The position numbers were made by a program, and so were the translations under genes. A stretch of 49,957 nucleotides of DNA from Fumia sp045615345 (GTDB lineage Bacteria > Bacillota > Clostridia > Oscillospirales > Ruminococcaceae): positions 1 to 49,957 of the forward strand of contig JAZLER010000030.1 in assembly GCA_045615345.1 (NCBI GenBank). The letters are read 5' to 3'. The first letter of the stretch is position 1. Every line of letters begins with the position of its first letter. The notes beneath the pieces were generated by a model that made no database searches, was not told where the DNA came from, and worked only from the letters and a program-made list of their open reading frames with translations. Below, in pieces: positions 6,634-14,238 of the stretch.

Positions 6634-7401
6634 TTATGTGAGCTTTTGCCGAGAAATTTTAGTACATTTGCCAGTTTTTTTATCCAATTCGAGTAAAACG
6701 CCTTCCATTTTACATTCAGCATCAGGTACTGTAAACCTTGTCGGGAGTCTGGTTGTCATCTTCCTCACAATATTTTCCGGTGTTATCCCAAGTATTGACT
6801 GAATCGGTCCTGTCATTCCAAGGTCAGAGATATACCCCGTACCATTCGGAAGAATCTGTTCATCTGCAGTCTGCACATGAGTATGGGTCCCCACTACTGC
6901 CGAAACCCTGCCATCGAGGTAATACCCAAGCGCCATCTTTTCACCGGTTGCCTCGGCGTGGAAGTCAACGATATAAAAATCTGCTTCAACTTCTTCCAAA
7001 ATCCTGTCGCAGGTTTTAAAAGGGCATTCCATAGGGTCCATATAAACCTGTCCCAAAAGATTTATCACGCATAGTTTCCAAGGTCCGCCGTCAAGCACAA
7101 AATATCCGTTCCCGTAACAGGAATCGGGATAATTGGCAGGGCGGATAAGATTTGGGTGCTCGTCAATGTACTCGTGAATTTCTCTTCTTTTAAAGATATG
7201 GTTGCCACCTGTTATCACATCAACACCACTGTCAAAAAGAAAATCAGCAGAATACGGCAGGATACCATTTCCAACCGCAGAGTTTTCACCATTCGCAATA
7301 ACTACATCCACCTGATTTTCTCTTTTAAAATCAGGTAGTTTTTTTCGCAGGAATTCGCATCCCTGTGAACTTACAACATCACCGATAACAAAAACTTTCA
7401 T
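6634..7401 (-). CDS. ymdB: YmdB-family metallophosphoesterase
   Basis: The 255-residue protein belongs to the YmdB family (2',3'-cyclic nucleotide phosphodiesterase active with two metals). The metal ligands are visible in order: D8 in VFVIGDVV, ANGEN, GGNHIF (GNH motif), VDFHAEATGEK, and GTHTHVQTAD. In Bacillus, YmdB influences biofilm and motility decisions and is usually next to the RNase Y gene; here rny is not adjacent. It lies nine bases behind hslO and should be co-transcribed with it. The downstream neighbour is spoVS. Confidence 0.95.
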   Translation of the reverse strand: MKVFVIGDVVSSQGCEFLRKKLPDFKRENQVDVVIANGENSAVGNGILPYSADFLFDSGVDVITGGNHIFKRREIHEYIDEHPNLIRPANYPDSCYGNGYFVLDGGPWKLCVINLLGQVYMDPMECPFKTCDRILEEVEADFYIVDFHAEATGEKMALGYYLDGRVSAVVGTHTHVQTADEQILPNGTGYISDLGMTGPIQSILGITPENIVRKMTTRLPTRFTVPDAECKMEGVLLELDKKTGKCTKISRQKLT

Positions 7402-7410
7402 AACAAAATC

Positions 7411-8292
7411 CTATCTTGTGGCATTTTTTAAAATTTTAATTAAATCTTCTGAGGTATACCTGTATTTTTTGTCGCAGAAATGGCAACAAACCTCAGTACC
7501 ATCATCTTCATTTATGATAGTTTCGAGCTGTTCGCGTCCCATACTTATGAGGGCGCGTTCCACTCTTTCCTTACTACAGTCACAACGATACACAGGCATA
7601 GATTCATCTAAAATTTCAGGTTCAAGTCCTTCGAGTAAAAGTTTGCAGATTTCCGGAGGCGTAAGTCCTTCAGCAATCATAGTTGATACAGGTTTAATAC
7701 CATTTATATTCTTTTCAATAACTTCGATCGCGCCTTCATCAGCAAAAGGAAGCAACTGGACCAGAAAGCCACCTGCTGATTTAACAGTAAGGTCAGGATT
7801 CACCAAAACTCCAAGTGCGCACACTGTTGGCACTTGCTCACTTACAGCATAATAGTTGGTAATATCTTCAGCGATTTCCCCGGAAACGATAGGAGTCTGT
7901 CCTATATAAGGTTCTTTAAGTCCAAGATCACGAACAACGCTGAGATACCCATCAGTTCCCACAGCACCCGCAACATCCAGTTTACCTTTTGAATTTAAAG
8001 GAAGCTCCACTACGGGATTCGCGGGATAAGCTTTCACATTCCCGCAGCTGTCAGCAACAGCAATAATTGAGCCCACAGGACCTCCCCCGTTAAGTCTTAA
8101 TGTAACAGTATCACTCTCACCTTTAAGCATACTGCCCATTATTGATGCAGCAGTGGCAAGACGACCTGTTGCAGCAGTAACAACCGCTGAGGTTTTGTGT
8201 ATATTTTCGATTTTTGCTGCTATGTCGGTAGAGTCAACGGCAATTGCCATAACAGAACCATCGCGTGAAATCGCTCTCGTTAAACGCGCCAT
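7411..8292 (-). CDS. hslO: redox-regulated chaperone Hsp33
   Basis: The protein is Hsp33, a holdase activated by oxidation. The start I use gives MARLTRAISRDGSVMAIAVDSTDI, the normal family N-terminus, with GAAAGGG before ATG 8290-8292. A longer start at 8352 would overlap the previous gene by 26 bases and adds 20 residues without similarity. The C-terminus has the zinc-binding redox switch: CDC near residue 232 and CHFC near residue 266. In an anaerobe this protects proteins during oxygen exposure. It is in one run with the methyltransferase and ymdB. Confidence 0.95.
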   Translation of the reverse strand: MARLTRAISRDGSVMAIAVDSTDIAAKIENIHKTSAVVTAATGRLATAASIMGSMLKGESDTVTLRLNGGGPVGSIIAVADSCGNVKAYPANPVVELPLNSKGKLDVAGAVGTDGYLSVVRDLGLKEPYIGQTPIVSGEIAEDITNYYAVSEQVPTVCALGVLVNPDLTVKSAGGFLVQLLPFADEGAIEVIEKNINGIKPVSTMIAEGLTPPEICKLLLEGLEPEILDESMPVYRCDCSKERVERALISMGREQLETIINEDDGTEVCCHFCDKKYRYTSEDLIKILKNATR

Positions 8293-8326
8293 AAAAATTC
8301 CCTTTCTATTCAAAAAAGCTGTCTTT

Positions 8327-9076
8327 TTATAGACAGCTGTGTTTTGTGACATAAATTAATCTTTGTTCGTTTTCTTTGGGAGAGTCAAAAGAATCCTCGC
8401 CATACACAGCGCAGACAGTAAGCCCTGCCTTCTTCAGTGCATTCTCGATTTCTTCTTCAGTATAAGCTCTTTCCGCAAAACTGTCTTCAAGTTTTTCGTA
8501 CACTTGTCCATCGTCAGAAACAAAGATATCAAGGTTCATCGAAACTGTATTATTATCAGAAAGAGTATTCTGCCATACACAGTAAACTTCACCATAATCA
8601 TACACAAAAGTATTGTCGACAAGTATTTCTCTGTGTTTAAAAACAGTATTCACATCAAAAACAAAGATACCATCAGGATGCAGAAAAAGTGAAACTTTCC
8701 CGAGCGCCTTGCAGAAATCGTCATAATCGGTAAGATGATTGAGGCTGTCAAGAGCAGACACCGCCACATCAACAGTACCAAACAAATCAAGCTCTGTCAT
8801 ATCCTGATTTATATAGATGATATCCTTGCCGCTTTCAACCTTTTTATCAAGTGCGACATTGAGCATCTCCTCAGAATTATCTACACCGATAACATCATAT
8901 CCAAGAAGGTCGAACTCTTCACTCAGTTTCCCGGTACCACACCCCAAGTCGAGCAAGATACCACGAAACCCACCATGTTTCAGGATAACATCATCAAAAT
9001 ATCCGGCGCGTTTTTTATAGTCAATATCCGAAGTAAGAAGATCGTAAACAGACGCAAAATCCCCGTAATTACTCAT
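8327..9076 (-). CDS. class I SAM-dependent methyltransferase
   Basis: The 249-residue protein has the Rossmann methyltransferase motifs. Motif I is LLDLGCGTGKLSEEF (about residues 41-55), the acidic residue is in DVIGVDNSEEML, and VDVAVSALDSLNHL is motif III/IV. The N-terminus YGDFASVYDLLTSDIDY is that of the YqeM-like methyltransferases of Firmicutes. The substrate is unknown. The start overlaps the end of the upstream yerC-like gene by 8 bases, so the two are likely translationally coupled. Confidence 0.9.
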   Translation of the reverse strand: MSNYGDFASVYDLLTSDIDYKKRAGYFDDVILKHGGFRGILLDLGCGTGKLSEEFDLLGYDVIGVDNSEEMLNVALDKKVESGKDIIYINQDMTELDLFGTVDVAVSALDSLNHLTDYDDFCKALGKVSLFLHPDGIFVFDVNTVFKHREILVDNTFVYDYGEVYCVWQNTLSDNNTVSMNLDIFVSDDGQVYEKLEDSFAERAYTEEEIENALKKAGLTVCAVYGEDSFDSPKENEQRLIYVTKHSCL

Positions 9077-9362
9077 CTTTTTTCAAGCGATCAAAAACTA
9101 TTGCGTATCCGTCAGAACCATAATGCAAGGAACGGTTAACACGGCTGATAGTAGCTGTGCTTGCGCCGGTTTCGCTTACTATATCACTATAAACTTTATT
9201 TTCGCTGAGCATTTTGGCAACCTGAAGACGCTGTCCTAAAGCTCTGAGCTCCTGTACTGTACACAAATCCTCGAAGAAATCATAACATTCCTCCATTGTT
9301 TTGAGTTTAAGAATTGCCTTAAACAAAAATTCAACATTAAAACCTTTAAGCTTGTCGTTCAT
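9069..9362 (-). CDS. YerC/YecD family TrpR-like DNA-binding protein
   Basis: The 97-residue protein matches the YerC/YecD branch of the TrpR superfamily. It has the helical N-terminus LFKAILKLKTMEECYDFFEDLCT, then LRALGQRLQVAKML, and the helix-turn-helix YSDIVSETGASTATISRVNRSL near residues 58-78. It should bind DNA; no co-repressor is known for this branch. GAGGTG precedes the ATG. It begins the run towards hslO and ymdB. Confidence 0.92.
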   Translation of the reverse strand: MNDKLKGFNVEFLFKAILKLKTMEECYDFFEDLCTVQELRALGQRLQVAKMLSENKVYSDIVSETGASTATISRVNRSLHYGSDGYAIVFDRLKKDE

Positions 9363-9435
9363 TTTGACACCTCATTCTTTTGTAATACGGATAATACCGC
9401 TCATATTTATATTTTAGCAAAGCACAGTGAGAAAG

Positions 9436-9963
9436 TCAACACTTAAATTCATATTCTTTACATTTTATTAAATCTTTTTCGCCGATAAGCGAAATTATAT
9501 CGTCATTTTTCTTTACCATACCGATTTTTTCAAGCAATTTGCAGGAAGCAATATTATCGACTGCGCAGGTGGCCTTAAAAATTTCACAACCCGCTTCTTT
9601 TAAAAATTCAAGCATCCTTGTGAGGGCTTCATATGCATAGCCTTTACGCCAGAACTTTTCACCGAAACAGTATCCGATTTCCGCCTTTTTCTTAAAAACT
9701 GTTGCATCCACGGTACCGATAACCTCTCCGTCTTCTTTTCTTTCTACAGCCCAAACATAAAAATCTTTTTTATAATACTGTCTGATATATTTTTTGATAA
9801 ATTTTGCGGTTTCCTTTTCTGTTTTATGATAGCTCCACAAAAGATATTTTGTAACCTCAGGGTTGCCGGACCAGTTTTTGAAAACCGATGGAATATCTTC
9901 AGTTTTGAATCGCCTTAAAATAAGTCTGTCGGTTTCAAGCAAAACCGTACCGTTATTTTTCAT
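9436..9963 (-). CDS. GNAT family N-acetyltransferase (RimJ/RimL type)
   Basis: The 175-residue protein starts with the RimJ-type pattern LLETDRLILRRFKTEDIPSVF. It continues with GTVDATVF, then IGYCFGEKFWRKGYAYEAL, which holds the acetyl-CoA loop, and CAVDNIASCKLLEKIGM near the C-terminus. Members acetylate ribosomal protein N-termini, antibiotics or small amines; the substrate here is unknown. GGGAGG lies before ATG 9961-9963. It is divergent from the PHP gene at 10037. Confidence 0.9.
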   Translation of the reverse strand: MKNNGTVLLETDRLILRRFKTEDIPSVFKNWSGNPEVTKYLLWSYHKTEKETAKFIKKYIRQYYKKDFYVWAVERKEDGEVIGTVDATVFKKKAEIGYCFGEKFWRKGYAYEALTRMLEFLKEAGCEIFKATCAVDNIASCKLLEKIGMVKKNDDIISLIGEKDLIKCKEYEFKC

Positions 9964-9965
9964 TA

Positions 9966-9994
9966 TTGCCTCCCACCTTTAAATATGCTATAAT
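9966..9994 (+). promoter_or_regulatory. promoter of the PHP gene at 10037
   Basis: -35 TTGCCT (9966-9971) and -10 TATAAT (9989-9994) are separated by 17 bases. The -35 overlaps the ribosome binding region of the divergent GNAT gene. Confidence 0.65.
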
Positions 9995-10036
9995 ATATTT
10001 TAACATTAAAAAATGATTTTGAAAAGAGGAACAATT

Positions 10037-10840
10037 ATGGTAGACTGTCACAACCATTCAAATTTCAGTTTTGATGCAGTAGATACTGTTGAAGCGATGT
10101 GTCTGCGTGCCGAAGAACTTAAACTTAAAGCATTCGCCATAACTGACCATTCAGACCTTGACGGCACCAACCTCGATTACTGTATGGGAATAATCGGCGG
10201 TTCGATTCAGGCAGTGGAAAAATTCAGAAATGAAAACAAAACAAACTGCGAAATCCTTACAGGGATAGAACTCGGTCAGGCAATAGATTACCCCGAAGAT
10301 GCCAAAAAGATGCTTTCACTTTGTGATTACGATGCGGTAATTGGTTCTTATCACAACTCGCCAACAGGTGAAGATTGCTATTTTATGGACTTCTCCACCC
10401 TCACCGATGAAGAAATCAAAGAATGTTTAAATGGTTATTTTGACAGTGTTTTAAAAACCGTCACCGATTCCGACCTTGATGTAATAGCACACATCACCTA
10501 TCCTTTCAGATATATTGTGGGTGATTACAAACGCGATGCATCGATTGATGATTATATGGAAAAAATCACTTCTGTGTTAAAAGCGATAATCGAAAAAGGT
10601 ATTTCACTTGAAATCAACACAAGCGGACTCAGGCAAAAAATCGGAGAAACCCTGCCAAACACCAAAATATTAAAGCTTTACAAAAGTCTTGGCGGCGACA
10701 AAATATCTCTTGGTTCCGACTCCCACAATACGAAAGACTTAAGTCGTGGCATCAATGAAACAATAAAAGTTTTAAAAGAAATCGGATTCACACATATAAC
10801 TTACTTTAAAAAACGCAAACCTGTACAAATTGAAATCTAA
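10037..10840 (+). CDS. PHP-domain histidinol-phosphatase-like phosphoesterase
   Basis: The 267-residue protein has the PHP metal-binding motifs: CHNHSNFSFDA (HxH), AITDHSDLDG, the Glu in LTGIELG, GSYHNS, and LGSDSHNTKDL near the end. This is the HisK/HisJ-like group, which hydrolyses histidinol phosphate in some members and other phosphate esters in others. No his genes are nearby, so the substrate is open. I place the start at ATG 10037 because AAGAGGA lies just upstream; the ATG at 10013 has no ribosome binding site. A terminator directly follows. Confidence 0.88.
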   Translation: MVDCHNHSNFSFDAVDTVEAMCLRAEELKLKAFAITDHSDLDGTNLDYCMGIIGGSIQAVEKFRNENKTNCEILTGIELGQAIDYPEDAKKMLSLCDYDAVIGSYHNSPTGEDCYFMDFSTLTDEEIKECLNGYFDSVLKTVTDSDLDVIAHITYPFRYIVGDYKRDASIDDYMEKITSVLKAIIEKGISLEINTSGLRQKIGETLPNTKILKLYKSLGGDKISLGSDSHNTKDLSRGINETIKVLKEIGFTHITYFKKRKPVQIEI

Positions 10841-10868
10841 AAAACTGCCTCCGTATGGAGGCAGTTTT
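10841..10868. terminator. bidirectional terminator
   Basis: A perfect 12-bp stem (10841-10852 with 10857-10868) with a GTAT loop and A/T-rich ends separates the convergent PHP and DUF1846 genes. Confidence 0.88.
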
Positions 10869-12350
10869 CTATTTGTGATAAAGTTTTTTGGTCTGGTACT
10901 GCGCTTCACAAGTTAAATTCATACCGAGTTTCTTATAAACCGAAACATCAACCTGTGACAAAAGCACAGAAGAATGTGCTTCGCACCCCTTTAATTTTTC
11001 GAGCTGTCGCATTGCAGTTTCAGCAACAGGATTCGTAGCTGCAGCAATTGCAAGAGCCAAAAGAGTTTCATCCATATGAAGTCTTGGGTTATTGTTGCCA
11101 AGATGATTTATCTTCAGGTCCTGAATAGGCTCAATAATAGTCGGAGAAATAAGATGAATATCATCAATACCGCCGAGGACTTTAAGTGCATTTAAAAGTG
11201 CCGCTGAAGATGCGCCGAGCAAAGAAGAAGTCTTACCTGTTACAACAGTGCCATCGGGAAGTTCAATCGCAGCAGCGGGATTTCCCGATTCTTCTGCTAC
11301 ACCGGTTGCCGCTTTGGCTACTTCCCTGATACTCGGGTCAACGCCTGCCTGGTTCATCAAAAGTTCCACTTTTGCAACTGTTTCATCGGTTACTCTGCTC
11401 TGTCTGCGGTCACAAAGTGCCTGATAATAACGCCTTACGATTTCCTGTTTTGATGCATCGCTTACCGCCGCATCGTCAATTATGCAGTTGCCTGCCATAT
11501 TAACGCCCATATCGGTAGGAGATTTATAAGGGCTTTCGCCTGTGATTTTTTCAAAAATCGCATTAAGTACCGGGAAAACCTCAACATCGCGGTTATAGTT
11601 TACTGTAATCTCGCCGTATGCTTCAAGGTGAAACGGGTCAATCATATTGACATCGTTTAAATCAGCTGTTGCCGCTTCATACGCAAGATTTACGGGGTGT
11701 TTCAAAGGAAGATTCCAGATAGGGAAAGTTTCAAATTTAGCATAACCTGCTTTGGTACCGCGTTTATATTCGTGATAAAGCTGAGAAAGGCAGGTAGCCA
11801 TTTTTCCACTTCCGGGACCGGGAGCAGTAAGGATAACAAGGGGTCTTTCAGTTTCGATATACTCATTTTTACCGAAACCTTCATCGCTGACAATAAGGGG
11901 GATATTGGCAGGATAACCGGCGATGGAGTAGTGGCAATAAACTTTGATGCCTAAGTTTTCAAGCTTTTTACGGAAACTTTCCGAAGAGGGCTGACCGGAA
12001 TACTGAGTTATAACAATACTTCCGACATACAAACCGATTTCCCTGAAAGCATCAATAAGTCTTAACACATCGGCATCGTATGTAATGCCAAGGTCACCGC
12101 GGACTTTATTCTTTTCAATATCAGATGCATTGATAACAATAACTATTTCAGCATCATCTTTAAGCTGCTCAAGCATCTTGATTTTACTGTCGGGAGCAAA
12201 TCCCGGCAAAACACGCGATGCGTGAAAGTCATCAAAAAGCTTTCCGCCGAATTCAAGATAAAGCTTGTTGTCAAACTTGGCAATACGGCTCATAATATGT
12301 TCCGATTGCATTTTAAGATATTTTTCGTTATCAAATCCAACCCTTGTCAT
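10869..12350 (-). CDS. DUF1846 domain-containing protein
   Basis: The 493-residue protein matches the DUF1846 family over its whole length, starting MTRVGFDNEKYLKMQSEHI. It includes TAPGPGSGKMATCLSQLYHEYK, a P-loop-like GPGSGKM segment near residue 180, and LDMNxAGN-like and NPAAAIELPDGTVVTGK stretches. Structures of the family are known but no biochemical role that I can name with confidence; an ATP-dependent activity is suggested by the P-loop-like segment. GGGGAAG precedes the ATG. It is a single gene with its own promoter and terminator. Confidence 0.9.
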   Translation of the reverse strand: MTRVGFDNEKYLKMQSEHIMSRIAKFDNKLYLEFGGKLFDDFHASRVLPGFAPDSKIKMLEQLKDDAEIVIVINASDIEKNKVRGDLGITYDADVLRLIDAFREIGLYVGSIVITQYSGQPSSESFRKKLENLGIKVYCHYSIAGYPANIPLIVSDEGFGKNEYIETERPLVILTAPGPGSGKMATCLSQLYHEYKRGTKAGYAKFETFPIWNLPLKHPVNLAYEAATADLNDVNMIDPFHLEAYGEITVNYNRDVEVFPVLNAIFEKITGESPYKSPTDMGVNMAGNCIIDDAAVSDASKQEIVRRYYQALCDRRQSRVTDETVAKVELLMNQAGVDPSIREVAKAATGVAEESGNPAAAIELPDGTVVTGKTSSLLGASSAALLNALKVLGGIDDIHLISPTIIEPIQDLKINHLGNNNPRLHMDETLLALAIAAATNPVAETAMRQLEKLKGCEAHSSVLLSQVDVSVYKKLGMNLTCEAQYQTKKLYHK

Positions 12351-12388
12351 TTTTCTTCCCCTTAATGTTTAAATAATCACACCACTAT

Positions 12389-12417
12389 ATTGTAACAAAT
12401 TTTCAAAAGATTTACAA
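12389..12417 (-). promoter_or_regulatory. promoter of the DUF1846 gene
   Basis: -35 TTGTAA (12412-12417) and -10 TACAAT (12389-12394) are separated by 17 bases on the minus strand; TGT immediately before the -10 gives an extended -10. Confidence 0.7.
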
Positions 12418-12441
12418 GATATAGTTAAAAAATTTTTAAAA

Positions 12442-12651
12442 TTAATTCTTAGTTTTCTTCAAATGTCTTTTTGTTCCGTCAGGCTCAACAATAACGGTAT
12501 TTTCAAGGGTAGACCTCAGGCTTTTACGATAAGCCTTTATATATTCCTCACGGAGAGTCTGCTGTTCTTTTTTCTCAGCATCGGTAAGCCCTTCAGCTTT
12601 TGCCTTCTTAGCAAGTTCATTTATCCTTTTTATTGTTTCATCATTAATCAT
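12442..12651 (-). CDS. DUF896 (YnzC-like) small protein
   Basis: The 69-residue protein starts MINDETIKRINELAKKAKAEGLT and continues TDAEKKEQQTLREEYIKAYRKSLRSTLENT. This is the full DUF896/YnzC pattern of a short helical hairpin. In Bacillus a member is encoded with the SOS gene yneA; no SOS genes are adjacent here. The reading frame extends upstream to 12717, but only the ATG at 12649-12651 has a ribosome binding site (GGGTGA). The function is unknown. Confidence 0.88.
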   Translation of the reverse strand: MINDETIKRINELAKKAKAEGLTDAEKKEQQTLREEYIKAYRKSLRSTLENTVIVEPDGTKRHLKKTKN

Positions 12652-12706
12652 TTTAATCACCCAAAAGTATTGTAACATATTTTTCTGAAAAAATAAAGAA
12701 CAAAAA

Positions 12707-12728
12707 AAGCCCGACAAAAGTCGGGCTT
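12707..12728 (-). terminator. terminator of the msmK-like gene
   Basis: A 9-bp stem (12707-12715 with 12720-12728) with an AAAA/TTTT loop is followed on the minus strand by seven T residues, 16 bases after the ABC ATPase stop. Confidence 0.88.
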
Positions 12729-12744
12729 CTTAAAGTTGCAAAAA

Positions 12745-13863
12745 TTAGTCGAGAACAACTCTTTCTGTTTCTTTGTCGAACAAGTGAATCTTGTTAACAT
12801 CAACAGCGATTTTGATTGTGTCGCCTGCTTTAGCTGTGGATCTGGGAGATACACGAGCAATGAGGTTTTTACCTGCACATGTGAGGTAAAGGAATGTTTC
12901 AGCACCCATAAGTTCTGTAACATCAACATCGCAGTCAAATACGCCTGTTGTAGCAGCAGAGATGAACATTTCTTCATCTTTGAGGTCTTCAGGACGAACG
13001 CCCATAATCATAGGTTTGCCGATGTAAGCTTTGAGTTCGTCTGTTACTTTACCTTCGGGGATAACGATTTCGTGGTCGGGAGCAGATTCAAACTGAACAG
13101 CAACCTTACCGTCTTTTTCAACGATGTTAACATCGATAAAGTTCATCTGAGGAGAACCAATGAAACCTGCAACGAATACATTAACGGGTTTATTGTAAAG
13201 GTTAGCGGGAGAGTCAACCTGCTGAATGAAACCATCTTTCATAACAACGATTCTTGTACCCATTGTCATAGCTTCTGTCTGGTCATGAGTTACATAGATA
13301 AATGTTGTACCAAGACGGATGTGGAGTTTAGCAAGCTCTGTTCTCATCTGAGCACGGAGTTTTGCGTCAAGGTTGGAAAGCGGTTCGTCCAAAAGGAATA
13401 CTTTGGGTTCACGAACGATAGCACGACCGAGAGCAACACGCTGACGCTGACCACCGGACAAAGCCTTGGGTTTACGATCGAGCAAATGAGCGATATCGAG
13501 GATGCGAGCAGCTTCATCAACACGGCGTTTGATTTCATCTTTAGGAGTCTTTCTGAGTTTAAGACCGAAAGCCATGTTATCAAATACTGTCATATGAGGA
13601 TACAAAGCATAGTTCTGGAAAACCATTGCGATGTCACGGTCTTTGGGAGCGATATCGTTAACGAGTTTGTCGTCAATGTAAAGTTCACCTTCAGAAATTT
13701 CTTCAAGACCTGCGATCATTCTCAAAGTTGTAGATTTACCACAACCGGAAGGACCTACCAAGATGATAAATTCTTTGTCTTCAATTTCGAGATTGAAGTC
13801 AGAAACAGCGGTTACGCCGCCTGCGTATTTTTTGTAAATACCTTTTAAACTTAAGCCTGCCAT
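12745..13863 (-). CDS. sugar ABC transporter ATPase, MsmK/UgpC type
   Basis: The 372-residue ATPase has Walker A GPSGCGKST (residues 37-45), the Q-loop FQNYALYPHM, the signature LSGGQRQRVALGRA, Walker B VFLLDEPLSNLD and the switch His in VTHDQ. A C-terminal TOBE/OB region of about 130 residues follows. This subgroup powers binding-protein-dependent importers for oligosaccharides or glycerol phosphate. No permease or binding protein lies nearby. In Gram-positive bacteria one such ATPase often serves many sugar importers, so I infer a shared ATPase. AGGAGG precedes the ATG. Confidence 0.92.
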   Translation of the reverse strand: MAGLSLKGIYKKYAGGVTAVSDFNLEIEDKEFIILVGPSGCGKSTTLRMIAGLEEISEGELYIDDKLVNDIAPKDRDIAMVFQNYALYPHMTVFDNMAFGLKLRKTPKDEIKRRVDEAARILDIAHLLDRKPKALSGGQRQRVALGRAIVREPKVFLLDEPLSNLDAKLRAQMRTELAKLHIRLGTTFIYVTHDQTEAMTMGTRIVVMKDGFIQQVDSPANLYNKPVNVFVAGFIGSPQMNFIDVNIVEKDGKVAVQFESAPDHEIVIPEGKVTDELKAYIGKPMIMGVRPEDLKDEEMFISAATTGVFDCDVDVTELMGAETFLYLTCAGKNLIARVSPRSTAKAGDTIKIAVDVNKIHLFDKETERVVLD

Positions 13864-14207
13864 AAAATTAACCTCCTATAATTATGCAAAGCATTATTTC
13901 TTATTTAATACTATACCAAATTTTTTCAAAAATAGATATTATTTTATTATCCAAATATTGAAAAAGTATTTTGTATATTTTGCACAATAAAAATTATTTT
14001 ATTTTGTATACTGGCGAAATTACCGCATTTAAGCAATTAATTTAAAGATATTTTTTAAAAATAACTGAATTTGGCTGTTTTTAACTGAAAATAGTCAAAT
14101 TTCTGATATGAAAAAATGTATTTTCACAGTTATTTAATACAAATCGTTGAATTGCACTAATATATTTCAAAAACCACTCTTTATTCGTTAAATATTACAA
14201 AAGAAAA
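13864..14207. other. AT-rich intergenic region upstream of the sugar ABC ATPase
   Basis: No open frame of note lies here. The region is very AT-rich. It holds one inverted repeat, TGAAAA-6-TTTTCA (14109-14126), and a candidate -10 TATAGT on the minus strand at about 13911-13916 without a good -35. I see no RNA gene. Confidence 0.6.
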
Positions 14208-14230
14208 GCGGTTTGCAAAAAGCAAACCGC
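14208..14230 (-). terminator. terminator of the EF-G paralogue
   Basis: A perfect 9-bp stem (14208-14216 with 14222-14230) with a 5-base loop is followed by a T-rich run on the minus strand. Confidence 0.88.
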
Positions 14231-14238
14231 AAAACTTA

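Noticed and set aside
10869..12350. Annotation of the DUF1846 protein as a kinase from its GPGSGK segment
   Set aside because: The segment is not embedded in a normal Walker A context and no Walker B was found, so only the family name is given.
12736..13848. Long plus-strand frame opposite the sugar ABC ATPase
   Set aside because: It is a shadow of the ATPase gene with unnatural composition; all motifs are on the minus strand.
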